A stretch of 64,000 nucleotides of DNA. Origin: Arcuatula senhousia (lineage: Eukaryota > Mollusca > Bivalvia > Mytilida > Mytilidae). The position numbers and the translations under genes are program-made. Of this stretch, positions 36,101 through 46,634 are shown piece by piece. Each line of letters begins with the position of its first letter. The first letter of the stretch is position 1. The stretch lies in contig OZ020307.1 in NCBI GenBank assembly GCA_963971305.1, positions 52,077,702 to 52,141,701 on the forward strand. The letters run 5' to 3'. The notes beneath the pieces were generated by a model. That model searched no databases. It had not been told where the DNA came from and worked only from the letters and a program-made list of their open reading frames with translations.

Positions 36101-37126
36101 AATACTCGTATTTCGGATTCGTGCAACACAGAGAACAAATCGGAGAGTGAACATTGTGATGTTTTGGATAGTATAGCGTCGAAAACAAAAAGCCCGCGAC
36201 AGTCGATAAATGTTGAGTGTGAGTCTAAAACGAACTCTAACATTCAATGTATAAATGAACAAAAGGATGAACCAGACGTGTCCGGATTAGAAAGTGGACC
36301 AAATGTTGACAATAAGAATAGAATATCTGAGCACGAAGCTAATTCTCAAACGAGACATCTAAGCCCTGTTTATGAAAATAAACGTGATTCTGGATACTGC
36401 ACGGCTGTCGGGGAAAATGGAAGAAACAGTCAAGAAAACAAAACTGAGTTGCCGGTGTCGACCGAAAAAATCAAAGAAGAGGTAATCATTCTTTCAAAAG
36501 AGGATGCAAATGGCAATGAATTTGCGAGCGAAAGTGAACAAAGTCAAGCGCTGGAGTCAAACGAGGAAAAAGAACCAGTAATAACAAGGGTAACGATGCG
36601 CAAGACGAGGTCCGTAGTAAGCGTCAGTGAAGATGATGTGGTTTCCGAAATAGTTCCAGTCGAAATCAATATTGACATTGACTCTAATGACTCGGCAATG
36701 TTTCGAAACTCTCGTCGAAATAGAAATACAAATCAAGACGAATTATTGCAGAATGACGTGGTTATCATGAGAAAGGATTCCGCACCCAGGCTGAATTCGA
36801 TAAGAAATCAAGGTAGTGAATCGTCTTTAATCAGTTCAAGCATGGATAGCATCGACGGTTCAGACACAACGTCATCGATGTCCGAAAAGGCAGAAATCAT
36901 GGAAAACTATATGGACATAGACGATATTATGAAAAGAGTAAGCTTTCCGAATATACCGTCGTTGCCAAACAAAGTTCCGAGCGGCCAGAATGATGAAAAC
37001 GTGTTTAATGAGTTGAGAACTGTAGTTGAAGCGTTTGTCGATGACTCGGGTGATGAAATTTCCGATTCAGAGTCTCTCTCAAGCACGGACTTGATGCAGA
37101 GACTAGCAAAGTTTGTAGAGGAGTAA
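24182..37126 (+). CDS. PH-domain protein with long disordered tail, unrecognised family
   Basis: Proposed exons: 24182-24235, 25749-25784, 27305-27379, 27814-27918, 34920-35002, 35434-37126. All have AG/GT borders and consistent phase, giving 681 codons. Residues about 20-115 read as one pleckstrin-homology domain: MEGILEKPS (strand 1), GRKTRAWSVLDGATLSFFRE (strands 2-3), IDLSEILSVR, DCQFEIKTN and the closing helix TAESQEKCQRWVEELSKYV with its conserved Trp. The rest is low-complexity. A phosphoinositide- or protein-binding membrane adaptor role follows from the PH fold only. The last four exons are well supported. The 36-nt exon and the first exon are less certain; translation could start at the ATG at 25758. 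A 7-kb intron (27919-34919) carries two 1.46-kb transposons. The specific family is not recognised. Confidence 0.75.
24236..25748 (+). other. Proposed intron 1 of the PH-domain gene
   Basis: AT-rich. Near 25085-25260 CCGTCTGTCTGTCC followed by CTTCCTGTTTA is a relic of the ~170-bp repeat superfamily. Nothing else is recognised. Confidence 0.4.
27010..27271 (-). repeat. Interspersed repeat family R1, long copy
   Basis: On the minus strand it begins AGATGTGGAATAAGTGTACG at 27271 and runs through CACAATCAAGCGGCATCTC, the GGCCAATGGTCTGAATAA block and ACGAAAGCTT near 27022. It ends 33 bp before the acceptor of exon 27305-27379, so the branch-point/pyrimidine region lies directly beside the repeat. 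Confidence 0.75.
27892..27967 (+). repeat. 45-bp-offset duplication of an exon end and its splice donor
   Basis: About 31 bp starting AAAACAAATATCAGTTCAAA, comprising the last codons of exon 27814-27918 and the donor GTAA, recurs 45 bp downstream. The first donor (27919) is GTAAGT. The second (27964) originally read GTAAGTAAAAAG but is now split by the transposon at 27968. Read-through from the first to the second donor is open and in frame (15 codons). Confidence 0.9.
27968..29429 (+). mobile_element. Harbinger-like non-autonomous element, copy 1
   Basis: The 1462-bp element begins TGGCCCTGTCACACTATAA and ends with its complement TTATAGTGTGACAGGGCCA. It is flanked by TAA on both sides (27965-27967, 29430-29432). 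A TWA target duplication and GGCCCTG-type ends fit PIF/Harbinger. The ends (about 270 bp left and 450 bp right) are crowded with ACGTT, AACG and GCGT motifs, strikingly CpG-rich against the AT-rich centre. No transposase frame is present. Confidence 0.9.
29593..31058 (-). mobile_element. Harbinger-like non-autonomous element, copy 2 (inverted)
   Basis: The 1466-bp element is the reverse complement of copy 1 with scattered substitutions and small indels. It is flanked by TTA (29590-29592, 31059-31061), again a TWA duplication, so it is an independent insertion rather than part of a single palindrome duplication. It lies 163 bp from copy 1 in the same intron. Confidence 0.9.
32520..32830 (+). 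repeat. Interspersed repeat shared with 45880-46160
   Basis: ACTATGGTCAGTGGTCAGGC, CTTTCCG, GATGTCAG, GGCTCTGCTGCGGGCCTATT and CGGCACCTGGGGCCC correspond to ACTATGGTTTGCGGTCAGG, TTTTCCG, GATGTCAGG, CACTGTTGCGGGCCTATTCG and CCACCCGGAACCC near 45890-46110. The overlapping frames are not genes. Confidence 0.55.
33511..34090 (+). repeat. Hairpin-headed repeat element (ATGCCC...GGGGGCAT)
   Basis: The head ATGCCCTGCGACGACATGTC + GGGGGCATA forms a hairpin. It is followed by GTCTGCCCATACGTCCGTAC, then body units with GACTTCTACTTCC, GGTTCAGTATGACAA and CGATTTTCA. The tail ATGCGGGGGCATAGG and CACATGGACACATTCCTTCT repeats the head motif. The same tail is at 45370-45400. Confidence 0.75.
35434..37126 (+). 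CDS. Terminal coding exon of the PH-domain gene: disordered Ser/Glu/Asn-rich tail
   Basis: This exon encodes residues about 118-681. It begins after the acceptor TTTATTTCAG, which overrides an open frame extending 30 codons into the intron. The sequence is dominated by Ser, Glu, Asp, Asn and Lys, with many SE/SD acidic clusters likely to be phosphorylated by casein-kinase-type enzymes. A Val/Ile-rich acidic stretch (SEIVPVEINIDIDSNDS) resembles a SUMO-interacting motif. The C-terminus (MKRVSFPNIPSLPN, then NVFNELRTVVEAFVDDSG, ending LMQRLAKFVEE) is the only part that looks helical and conserved. Base composition is less AT-rich than the flanks, supporting coding. TAA stop at 37124-37126. Confidence 0.88.
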
Positions 37127-37279
37127 AAAAAAGTGTTGAATTTATGGCTATATTCATTCACAAAATCGTCTTGGATAAATTTTTTTGTTCAGAATTGTAT
37201 TTTATTTGAATATATATTTATTGCTGTATTATTTGGTATGTTATAATGCCACTGCTTTAATATATACATGTATATTTGC

Positions 37280-37285
37280 AATAAA
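37280..37285 (+). terminator. Candidate polyadenylation signal of the PH-domain gene
   Basis: AATAAA lies 154 bp after the stop codon, within an AT-rich 3' flank. It is the first canonical hexamer after the stop. Confidence 0.55.
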
Positions 37286-37439
37286 CCATGGTTACGCATA
37301 TGTCAAATGTAGAGAGGCGGAGAAAACAAGCCTATGTGACATTTGTGTCATAACATGCAGGTTCTGATTATTTTCCCGGAACAGTGTCTCTTCCCACTAC
37401 AATAGTGGGTAGACATATTTTCTTTTGCTGGAAATCCTT

Positions 37440-37790
37440 ACTTATCTATAATCATCTTGTCAGCACAACCTCTCTTAAAACTACTGTTCGGAATTTTACG
37501 AAATTCGGTATACACTTAGTTAACCTTATGAAGTTTTGCTGAAAATCAACACTCGTCATGTTCTCAACACAAACTCTCGGCAACTACTGTACTAAATTTT
37601 ACGAAACTTGGTATGTATCTAGTAAATGCAGTTGTCCCGGGTAGTTCCGATTGATATTCGGAAATTATGATCCTCAAATTTTCAATTTTTCAATTAAGGT
37701 TGGTAACAGAACTTTAAATTTTTGCGGAAAGAAGGTGAGACAGCCGAGAAGACAGTGTTACTGTAGGGATAACCAAACTTAAAATTCACT
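37440..37790 (+). repeat. Two-unit relic of the CTACTGAA repeat subfamily
   Basis: GTCAGCACAACCTCTCTTAA/AACTACTG and CGGCAACTACTGTACTAAAT, each followed by TTTACGAAA(C/T)T(T/C)GGTAT, are about 120 bp apart. The tail GGTGAGACAGCCGAGAAGAC resembles those at 22545 and 54245. Confidence 0.6.
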
Positions 37791-37959
37791 TTCATTTTTC
37801 CGAAATACGAAATATGGCGTGCTAATTGCAATTTAAATGTATTGCACTTTATTTTAGGCTCCATTTAACGTTTAATCCAATAAACTGAATGTCAAGTGTT
37901 CAATTATTAGCAAAATCTGAAAAAGAAATCGTTTGATTTAGGATGGATAATTTCTGTAG

Positions 37960-38125
37960 CACATGTTAGCGCCAATAAGCAAATGCAGGCATTAAGACTA
38001 ATGCGTAGGCAATAAGATAATGCCTACTAGTCATTAGGTTATTACTAAGCTTAAAAACAAGGAAATAAGCCTAATGCCTGAAAAAAAGGGACCGGCATTT
38101 GTCTTACTGCCTAACGCCAACGCAC
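37960..38125. repeat. Cluster of TAATGCCTA / TAGGCATTA motifs
   Basis: CAGGCATTAAGACTAATGCG, AATGCCTACTAGTCATTAGG, AAGCCTAATGCCTG and CTTACTGCCTAACGCC occur in both orientations within about 165 bp, giving several small hairpins. A related fragment (CATGAATGCCTAAAAAATAG) is at 43080. Likely part of a decayed repeat. Confidence 0.4.
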
Positions 38126-38825
38126 ATTAGTTATATATCAGTTACATATTTTTTTTATTACGACTGATATTTGCTATACAATAAAACTTTATTTAATGAA
38201 ACTACCTGAAATATCAATCGCATTAACAAGTTAGATAAGATTTCCACCTAAAGTGCATATGGTCAAACATGTGTCATGCATAAGTTCTATAATATACTAA
38301 ACAACATAAGAAACTCACCACTTCCATTCATTTTCTTTGACTGAGATTTTGGGACAGCATGTGTGGGGTCCTTAACACCATTTTCTGCAAATTTAAAAAA
38401 AATCTGAATTTTCGTTTTAAAATTTCTAAAAAATAAGTTTTTTAACCCCAAAAATGAAAAATTCACCAATTTTAAGAAAATTTTTATGATATCCAAAAGT
38501 GTAACCAGAAAATGGAGAACAAAGCTTAAATTTAAAAAAAAGTGTCCAAACTTTTTGGAAACATGCATTTTTAAATTGATCAATCTAATACTTTGTTTTT
38601 GCGACTTCTGTTTCAAAAGTTCACGCCGTTGGCGCACTGGTGCCAATTTCAGAATTTTTTTTTTATTGAATTTGGTTTGATCTACCATTTAGCATAAAAG
38701 AATTAATAAAACTTTCAATTTTTTTAAGAATCCTGGATGGAAAGAAGTGGTGCGCTAATTGTGTTGCTTTTGCTGAGTAAAGTCAACTACTGTCACGTGG
38801 TTTGTCTTCTGGTACAAATAGAAAA

Positions 38826-39075
38826 TAATGAGATGTGGAATAAGTGTACGCGATACAACCCACAATCAAGCGGCAATTCAGAAAAAAACACAATGGCCAA
38901 CCACCAGCAGCCTTCAACGAACCCGGGAGCACTGCTCGCGGTTCTGAAATTGGCCCATGGTCTAAACAAACTGCATACAATTCAAATCTAGTCCTGAAAT
39001 AGTCACTGATAGACCCTCTTCTTAAACAAGGAACAGAAAACATCAAAAAGACAAATACAAACGAAAGCTTTGTCA
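38826..39075 (+). repeat. Interspersed repeat family R1, long copy
   Basis: It runs from AATGAGATGTGGAATAAGTG through CACAATCAAGCGGCAATTC and GGCCCATGGTCTAAACAA to CAAACGAAAGCTTTG. It matches the copy at 27010-27271 over its whole length in the opposite orientation. Confidence 0.8.
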
Positions 39076-39424
39076 AAGATTCCTGGCTTAGGACAGGCAC
39101 ATATAATATGTGGCTGGGTTAAACTAGTTTTTTTTGGGGGGGGGAGTCCAACCTTCCCCCTATCAATATTACTAAGTTCTGATTCGATGCCAGCCACAGA
39201 GAGAACATTAAAATCTGGTCAATAAATAGTAATCTGTTAAAAGAAATTTGTGCTTCTTCCAAAATGTATATTTCTCATGAGAAAATAAAATTCTTGTCTT
39301 CCTATATCTTTTCCTTCAAATTGAGATATATTGCCAACACAACTTTCTTTAACAACTATAGAGAACTCAATTGGTACATTAAATCTCTTAATGTAAAGGT
39401 CTTTGGTCGAATTTAAAGCTACAA

Positions 39425-39965
39425 TATGCAATATATGTTTACCGAATACTTAGGTTTTTACACATAATGGACATAAATGCTAAATTTTCGTCACAATTTC
39501 CCAAGCAACTACATGAGATAGAGGTCTGATATTTTCAATACAGCTTTATCCTATAGTACCATATGGTGTATACAGATTTTATGATCCTAGGTAGTCTACT
39601 TTCTGTTTACCAAATATTTAGGTTTTTACAAATAATGGACATAAATGCTAAATGTTTGTCACAATTTCCCAAGCAACTACATGAGATAGAGGTCTGATAT
39701 TTTGTATACAGCTTTATTCTATAGTACCATATGGTGTTTATCGATTTTATGCTCCTACGTACTAGTCTACTTCCTGTTTACCAAATACTTAGGTTTTTAC
39801 ACAAAATGGACATAAATGCAAAATTTTCCAACATTTTCCCAAGCAACTACAGTAGATACGGGTCTGATATTTTGTATACAGCTTTATCCTACAGTCCCAT
39901 ATGGTGTATAGCGATTTTATGTTCTTAGTTCAACTACTTCCTGTTTACTGAGTATTTAGACATGT
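39425..39965 (+). repeat. ~170-bp tandem repeat array
   Basis: Three units anchored by TAGGTTTTTACA start near 39451, 39619 and 39790. Each carries CCCAAGCAACTACATGAGAT, GAGGTCTGATATTTT, CATATGGTGTATA and CTACTTCCTGTTTACC. It is the same subfamily as 11865-12585, seen on the other strand. The end near 39965 carries no hairpin head. Confidence 0.85.
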
Positions 39966-40041
39966 ACAATGTATGCGTGGCTAAGTTTGGGGAGCGGGGT
40001 ATCACTAGTGAGCATTAGCTCACAGATTTCCTTGTTATATT

Positions 40042-40200
40042 TAAATAAACATGAGTCTACCATCTTCAATTCAATTGATCTTTTAAGGAATGAAGCTAGT
40101 TTGTTTGCCATTGATGGTCTTGGTGGGTTTAATATTATCTTAAGTTTTAATGAATCATTTTTTTATATCAAAATCAGGAATATTTTCTTTAATATGAGGT
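40042..40200 (+). repeat. Direct duplication, left copy
   Basis: GAGTCTACCATCTTCAATTC to AATCAGGAATATTTTCTTTA matches 42424-42571 with few changes. Homology resumes at 40675-40715 (ATTCTTATTGCAGTTTACCA), which is contiguous with the right copy at 42600. So about 470 bp is inserted in the left copy or lost from the right. The pair brackets the GATATC element. Confidence 0.85.
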
Positions 40201-40939
40201 AAGCATTGCCTAAATGCGAGCACAGCAAAAATATACTAATAATAAAATTGTTTAGAATTCAGAAGATAAGATCTAGAGGACCCCAATTCCCGAAAAGACG
40301 TGGACACTTTTGATGCAAATGTTAACTTTTTTTTCGTCTACTTTATTTTTACTTTAATCAGATCATTTTCTAGAACGTTCAGTTTCGGACGAGGTATTTG
40401 TGGCGAATGAGCGTAAAAAATAAAATGTTAAAACAATGAATAAAATTTCTTTTACTGAAAAAAATGAAGTAACTCATCGTCATCAGAATATTTTTCTCCT
40501 TCCTGTTTATTTGTGCACATGAAATTGTGAGAAGCATATCCGGACAAAAAAAAAATCAATATCAGCATTAGGCAAATTTTTCGCGGGAACTTGCTGTAGA
40601 GCTCTCCGCTCTCGCGGGCACTTCGTGCCCGCTACGAGCTGTGCTCGCTATAACTATATAGAAACAGATCTTTAATTGCACCATTCTTATTGCAGTTTAC
40701 CATAGGCTAAGGGTCCTTTTTAAAAAAAAAAAGCAAAGGAGAGATCATACCAATTAATACTAATATTTTTATTATGTCCCCATTAAAACATAAACACGAA
40801 AAATGCAAAATTACTGAAAAAAAGGACAAAGAAGCTTATAAGGTATAATATGTCTCAATGGCGACAATCCCAGAGCCCAAGTTTCATCTGATTTGTTCTT
40901 TTTTTTTATTCGGTTATAAGTCTTCAAGCCCACTGGTTC

Positions 40940-40941
<2 letters not shown>

Positions 40942-40972
<31 letters not shown>
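40942..40972 (+). repeat. (CAAT)n microsatellite
   Basis: About seven to eight uninterrupted AATC tetramers, followed by AAACTTTATGAATACAAGAT. Confidence 0.95.
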
Positions 40973-40973
<1 letters not shown>

Positions 40974-41095
40974 CTTTATGAATACAAGATTGTGACACAA
41001 TTGAACATAATATATACAATAAAAAAAACAAATAAAACAACTATAATGTAAAGGTATAAAGCTATTCCGAATTATCATCCAAATAGTGACATATT

Positions 41096-42405
41096 TATGG
41101 CACGCCATATTTATATTTATTCCTCTTTAAAGATATCTCATAAAATTTATAAGATATCTCGTATACTTTATAAGATATCTTATTAAATATATAAGATATC
41201 TCATATAAATGGTAGTTTATAAGATATCTTATAAAACATATGAGATATCTTATAAAACATATAAGATATCTTATAAAACAAATAAGATATCTTATAAAAC
41301 ATATAAGATATCTTATAAAACATATAAGATATCTTATAAAACATATAAGATATCTCATAAAGTTTATAAGATATCTTATAAAGATTATTAGATATCTCAT
41401 ATAAAATAATTTATAAGGTATCTTATAAAACTTATAAGATATCTTATAAAACTAATAAGATATCTTATAAAGTTTATAAGATATCTCATAAATTTTATTA
41501 GATATCTTATATATTTTATGAGATATCTTATAAGTTATTTTTTATAAGATATCTCATAAAGTTTACGAGATAACTTATAAACTTTATAAGATATCTTATA
41601 ACTTTTATTAGATATCTTATAAATTATTTTATATAAGATATCTCATAATCTTTATAAGATATGTAATAAACTTTATGAGATATCTTATATGTTTTATAAG
41701 ATATCTTATATGTTTTATGAGATATCTTATATGTTTTATAAGATATCTCATATGTTTTATAAGATATCTCATATGTTTTATAAGATATCTTATAAACTCC
41801 CATTTATATGAGATATCTTATATATTTAATAAGATATCTTATAACGTATATGAGATATCTTATAAACTTTATAAGATATCTTATATTTTTATAAGGCCTC
41901 TTTAAAGATATCTCATAAAATTTATAAGATATCTCATATACTTTATAAGATATCTCATAAAGTTTATAAGATATCTGATAAACTTTATAAGATATCTTAT
42001 AAACTGTATAAGATATCTTATAAAAAATAATTTATAAGATATCTCATATACTTTATAAGATATCATATAAACATTATGAGATATCTTATAAACTTTATCA
42101 GATATCTTATAAACATTGTGTTTAGTAGATATCTCAATTTCTTTTAAAGATATCTTATATAGTTAATAAGATATCTTATAAAATTTATAAGCTATCTCAT
42201 AAAGTTTATAAGATATCTTATAAAGTATATGAGATATCTTATAAATTATTTTTTATAAGATATCTCATAAAGTTTATAAGATATCTTATAAAGTTTATGA
42301 GATATCTTATAAACTTTATGAGATATCTTATAAAGTATTTGAGATATCTTATAAAGTTTATGAGATATCTATAAAGAGGAATAAATGTAAAAACGGCTTG
42401 CCATA
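41096..42405. mobile_element. 1.3-kb terminal-inverted-repeat element filled with GATATC palindromes
   Basis: Ends TATGGCACGCC... and ...GGCTTGCCATA pair over about 53 bp (shared core ATTTATTCCTCTTTA, then AGATATCTCATAAA). The element is flanked by the direct repeat CATATT (41090-41095, 42406-42411), a 6-bp target duplication. The whole interior is a degenerate satellite of about 22-bp units centred on the perfect palindrome ATAAGATATCTTAT, occurring several dozen times. A second CCTCTTTAAAGATATCTCAT near 41900 shows internal higher-order duplication. The peptides read from it (ISYKTYK / RYLICFI) are satellite translations, not proteins. Confidence 0.88.
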
Positions 42406-42423
42406 CATATTCGCTTTATATCT

Positions 42424-42640
42424 AACTAAGAGTCTACCATCTTCAGTTCAATTGATCTTTTAAGGAATGAGGCTAGTTTATTTGCCATTGATGGTCTTTG
42501 TGGCTTTGATATTATCTTAAGTTTTAATAAATCATTTTCATATCAAAATCAGGAATATTTTCTTTATTACTATTTATAAATAGATTTTTAATAGTATCAT
42601 TCTTATTGCAGTTTACCATAGGCTTATGATTAATTTTAGC
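42424..42640 (+). repeat. Direct duplication, right copy
   Basis: Counterpart of 40042-40200 plus 40675-40715, here continuous from GAGTCTACCATCTTCAGTTC to GCAGTTTACCATAGGCTTA. Confidence 0.85.
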
Positions 42641-45139
42641 AACAGTGGTCATATTTTCGTTGAATTAAAAATCCAAACATTATTTTGTTAAAAGACACCT
42701 TTACCAACAATCGAACAAAGTTTTGTAGAATTTGATTATAATATCAACTATCATGGTTTCTAAGAAGCATGTTTTTTTTTTTTAATTTTGAACAGACGGA
42801 CGACGTACGCAGAATGATTATAATAGCTTACACGGTCTTTGGTCGACGAGCTAAAAACCAGTTTAAAATAAAGTGGGTGATCATGAAAAAAAATAAAATT
42901 ATTCAATATGATCTAAAAGTTTCAATTACCTTGGGCAATTTTTGGTAAACTCATGTTCTTGTATGGGTTAACTGTATAAAATTGTATTTATAAATTATTT
43001 TTCAAATTTTCCTTTATTTTATTACGTTGTTGTCTAGGATAAAGCTAGAATATGGCCATTACGATTTCAGGAAATAAGCCTCATGAATGCCTAAAAAATA
43101 GGCAATTTGAATTAGTAAATAATTAGTTTATTGCCACCAAACGTATATATGTCGTGTACAAGTTGCAACTTTGTACATGCAACATCTATACAGATAAATT
43201 GTACAAGTTGAGAAAAATATTGAATGCCCTCTCTATTATGAGACACGATCATTTTTTTTATCATAAAAAAATTAAAGAAAGGGTGTATAATCAAGTCTAT
43301 AAAATACAACAAGTTTTAAGAACTTCCATTGCATGATCATAACGATATAAGTTCCCAAACCTTAATGTCTTGATTTCATCAACAACACTTTAAATTCTTT
43401 AGTTTGGCACTTTTGTAATACTATTTATCAAATATTCAGGTGAATATTTCCTAAAATTGACATGCAAAATTTCAACAAAAAGTGAAATAAATCTTATATA
43501 TCTTATTTGGAACTACGTGCATTCGATAATGATAACCATGTCATATGTACAATGTAATTGTACATAAATTGTACATGTTGTAACAGCAACTTGAGCACAA
43601 CATATATAAACGATTAGATTCAATCAAATCACTCATTCTAACGTTTCGTTTGAATCAGAATTCATTACCGAGTACGAAATGATTTGAATTTGGGGAGCTT
43701 AGATTTTATTTTGGTTCTCATTGCCTCCTCAGAGACTATTGCTAAAAACTCGATATTTGGTATGAAACTAGAAAGTTGCATTGTTGGCTCAACTAAATTA
43801 AGTAAGTTTGTTTCGACTGGTTTAGAAAATACAATAAATTTACAAATTAGGCAAGGTTTGATAAAAAATGAAACCTTAAATTTTGTGAATAAAAAGAAAT
43901 ATAATTCATAATGAACAACAAATATAAATTAAGATTTTATAATATTCAATATCAATAATTTATTATTTTTTAAAAGCAAGGGGAGATAATAAGTAAGCAA
44001 CAATTATGCGTTAATTCAGATCGCATTTCACCAATCAATAGTTTAATTTCAAGTTTATGTAAATGAATAAACTTATAAACATATGCATCCTGTCTATGCA
44101 ATATAATAGATTTTTATGAAACTTCCACAGAAACTTTGATATTCGAGCGTCTTTTTTTCAAATCAGTGATATATAAATATTGACTTGCAATTATTTCAGT
44201 GAGTCTAAAAAGTAATACGATAGACAATAGACAATATTTTATTGACCAAATCAGGAGCCAAGAAGGAGCAAATAGAGAACACAAAACATCAAGAAGTAAA
44301 AGAACATGATTTATAATTGTAAGAGGGGCGGACTTTTTTCGGGACGTCGGGATTTATGGCAAGCCAAACTTGACAAAAGTCCGTATTTATAAATATTTAT
44401 AATTCATTTATAGGGATTTAAGATAAACAATTTAGAAATCTAACGTTTTCTCATGCTAAGCATTTACATGTTATACCCCACTTGTAATCGTTTAAGTGTG
44501 CTCTGTTAACAAGAAATGTATAACACACAGCTAAGTATATTTGACACTAGACAAGTGCACTAGACATTATTTTATTTAGCCAATCAAGGACCTTAGCAGG
44601 CAATGACAATTAACATTTATGATTTAAAACAGTACATAACAGACATTAGCATCTAATTGTTATACAATCTATAAATGCACGTGTGTGTTTGTGTGGAACA
44701 AGCATGGTTGACTATATATGAAATTAAGAATAAGAATAGATGTACAGTATGTTAATGATATAGATATCCATGGAGATGTTCATCTCTCAGCTATGGACAC
44801 CAGGGGACGGTGCTTAAGGAAACACTTTTACTTTTTTAAAACAAATAGTGTTCCTCCTCGTGTCCATATATAATCCGTTGAAAAAATATCACTATTTCAT
44901 GTATTTAGTCCTAAAGAAGCCGTAAATTCAATTCCGGAAACATGAAGTAGATAAGCCTGAAACAGTGTGGCATAAATTTGTAGTTTACAGAGTTTCCCAT
45001 GTTTACAAAAGCTACGTTTTATGAAATTTTCAAAAGAAGCAAAATTTTCTCAGTTTGGTCACTGTAAAGGAGGGTTAACGTCGAGAAACATCGAAACATA
45101 TAAACAAACCTAAAAAAAATGGATTTTTAGGCAAAGAGT
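42641..45139. other. AT-rich intergenic stretch, no gene seen
   Basis: No supported exon or RNA gene. Fragments AGACAATATTTTATTGACCA at 44230-44252 and the TATGGCAAGCC word at 44354 resemble ends of interspersed elements. A 75-codon frame at 43684-43911 is uninterrupted but lacks any recognisable feature. Confidence 0.4.
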
Positions 45140-45400
45140 TTACTTCTTTCTAGTCCAACTGGAATGTATTAGCGATTTTGAGACCTGTCGGACATCTACT
45201 TCCTGTTTTGGACTAGGGCGATATAAAAAAAATCAACTTGAAAATTTCCGTCAAACTTTTCTCAGAAAGTGTACATGGGTATGATATGAAACTTTGTAAG
45301 ATGGTTCAGTATGACAAACTGTACGTCCTAAGTAACTTTCAAGGACATCTACTTCCTGTTTGTGGCCTAGCGGGGGCCTCCGTGCCCCATGGACACATTT
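45140..45400 (+). repeat. Tail of a hairpin-type repeat element
   Basis: It contains ACATCTACTTCCTGTTTTGG, TTGAAAATTTCCGTCA, GGTTCAGTATGACAAACTGT and the tail GCGGGGGCC...GCCCCATGGACACATTTCTT. This is the same body and tail as 33511-34090, with the head missing. Confidence 0.65.
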
Positions 45401-45601
45401 CTTCTTTATTTTTCTGATTACTTTAATGCCTTTTTATGGAATTAATAAGAAAAAAATGCATTAAGCAGAGAAAAGATTAAGGAATATCTGTGTGAAAATT
45501 TCATTTAAATTGACTGAGGAATAAACTTTTTGTTACAATTAAAAGTGAAAACTTTACGAAAATTTTGTAAAATATTTTATATTCATGTAAACTAGGGTTA
45601 G

Positions 45602-46160
45602 TTAGTTACTTATTGCTTTACTCCCAAGCAGCACGATTCCGGCCATATCCGGGAGATGAACATGAAAGTAGTGATACAATGAACATGAAATGATGATGAA
45701 GTGGAGGAAATGGGAACACAAGGCCAATCTGGTAGGAGAGTTTTGACTGCCACTGGAAAAAGAAGTGATGGGTAGGGACGGGATATTTAGCCTCCTGCAC
45801 ATGGGGATCCTACGGGTCCTACTCTTACCGAGACCTGCAGCAGGGTTCTTTAACGTGCGAGGAACGTGACATTTTTCCCAACACGGTGCACCACTATGGT
45901 TTGCGGTCAGGTTTTCCGCATTATCGCCTGACGACACCGCATCTCTCGATGTCAGGGCTGTCCCATTTAACCACCTGGGGCACACATCCCAGTCGCTTTG
46001 TGGGCAAAGCGGCCTGACCCGATCATCGTCAGGTTTCTGAGCGCTCTTTAGTGGACTTTTACCGACAAGCTTAGCACTGTTGCGGGCCTATTCGCCACCC
46101 GGAACCCTCACGGGTTTAGTATGGGCTCTATGCTTCAAAGCAGGCCAACGGTACAAGTGT
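45602..46160 (+). repeat. Interspersed repeat, long copy
   Basis: Less AT-rich than its surroundings, with blocks CCGAGACCTGCAGCAGGGTT, CTTTAACGTGCGAGG, GATGTCAGGG and TGTTGCGGGCCTATTCG. The right half recurs at 32520-32830. A 127-codon minus-strand frame runs across 45602-45985. Because the block is repetitive and has no recognisable domain, I treat the frame as part of the repeat. Confidence 0.6.
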
Positions 46161-46586
46161 ACATGTACCTTTATTGTGTTGGATCCAGAAATTTTCAACT
46201 GGGAGGGCACGCAATGAAAACAAAACCTTCTTGGACAGCTCTTATCACCTAATTTTCCTGTGGTAAACGGGAGAGTGCGCGCCCGACAAGCCGGTTCTAA
46301 ATTCCGCCTTTCCTTTAATCCCCTCTAGTGCTAGTATTTTATGGATTTACCATCCAACTAAGGGTTATATATAACCATCAATTAAGATCAATCAACACTG
46401 TCATGAGAAAAATTAAAGGATCGAGGTTTGGACAACTTTTCAAATGTCCTCTTTTTTTTCTCTCTCTCAAACCTATAACCAAATAAAATTATGTTCTTGT
46501 CATTTCTAATCATATTTTGTCAAATTAATTTTAAATATTGCTGTTTTATACGAGGTTTTATACTATCCAAAATTTTTACCCACTGG

Positions 46587-46634
46587 TATATAATTTGGCG
46601 GGAAAATATATACCAAAAGTGAAAGTGAAAGTAG
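46587..46634 (+). promoter_or_regulatory. TATA/E2F/ISRE-like motif cluster
   Basis: GTATATAATT is followed immediately by TTTGGCGGGAAAA, a perfect E2F-type site, and after about 8 bp by AAAAGTGAAAGTGAAAGTAG, an IRF/ISRE-like GAAA tandem. No gene is recognised next to it. Chance or a decayed promoter are both possible. Confidence 0.3.

Noticed and set aside
38287..38688. 133-codon minus-strand frame rich in Lys/Phe
   Set aside because: Low-complexity AT-rich translation without coding composition or splice context.
41095..41905. Frames encoding RYLICFI / ISYKTYK repeats on both strands
   Set aside because: Translations of the GATATC palindrome satellite; no start or splice logic.
41096..42405. 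CRISPR-like array
   Set aside because: The regularly spaced palindromes have no unique spacers, and the genome is plainly eukaryotic.
45602..45985. 127-codon minus-strand frame
   Set aside because: Part of an interspersed repeat with another copy at 32520-32830; no domain recognised.
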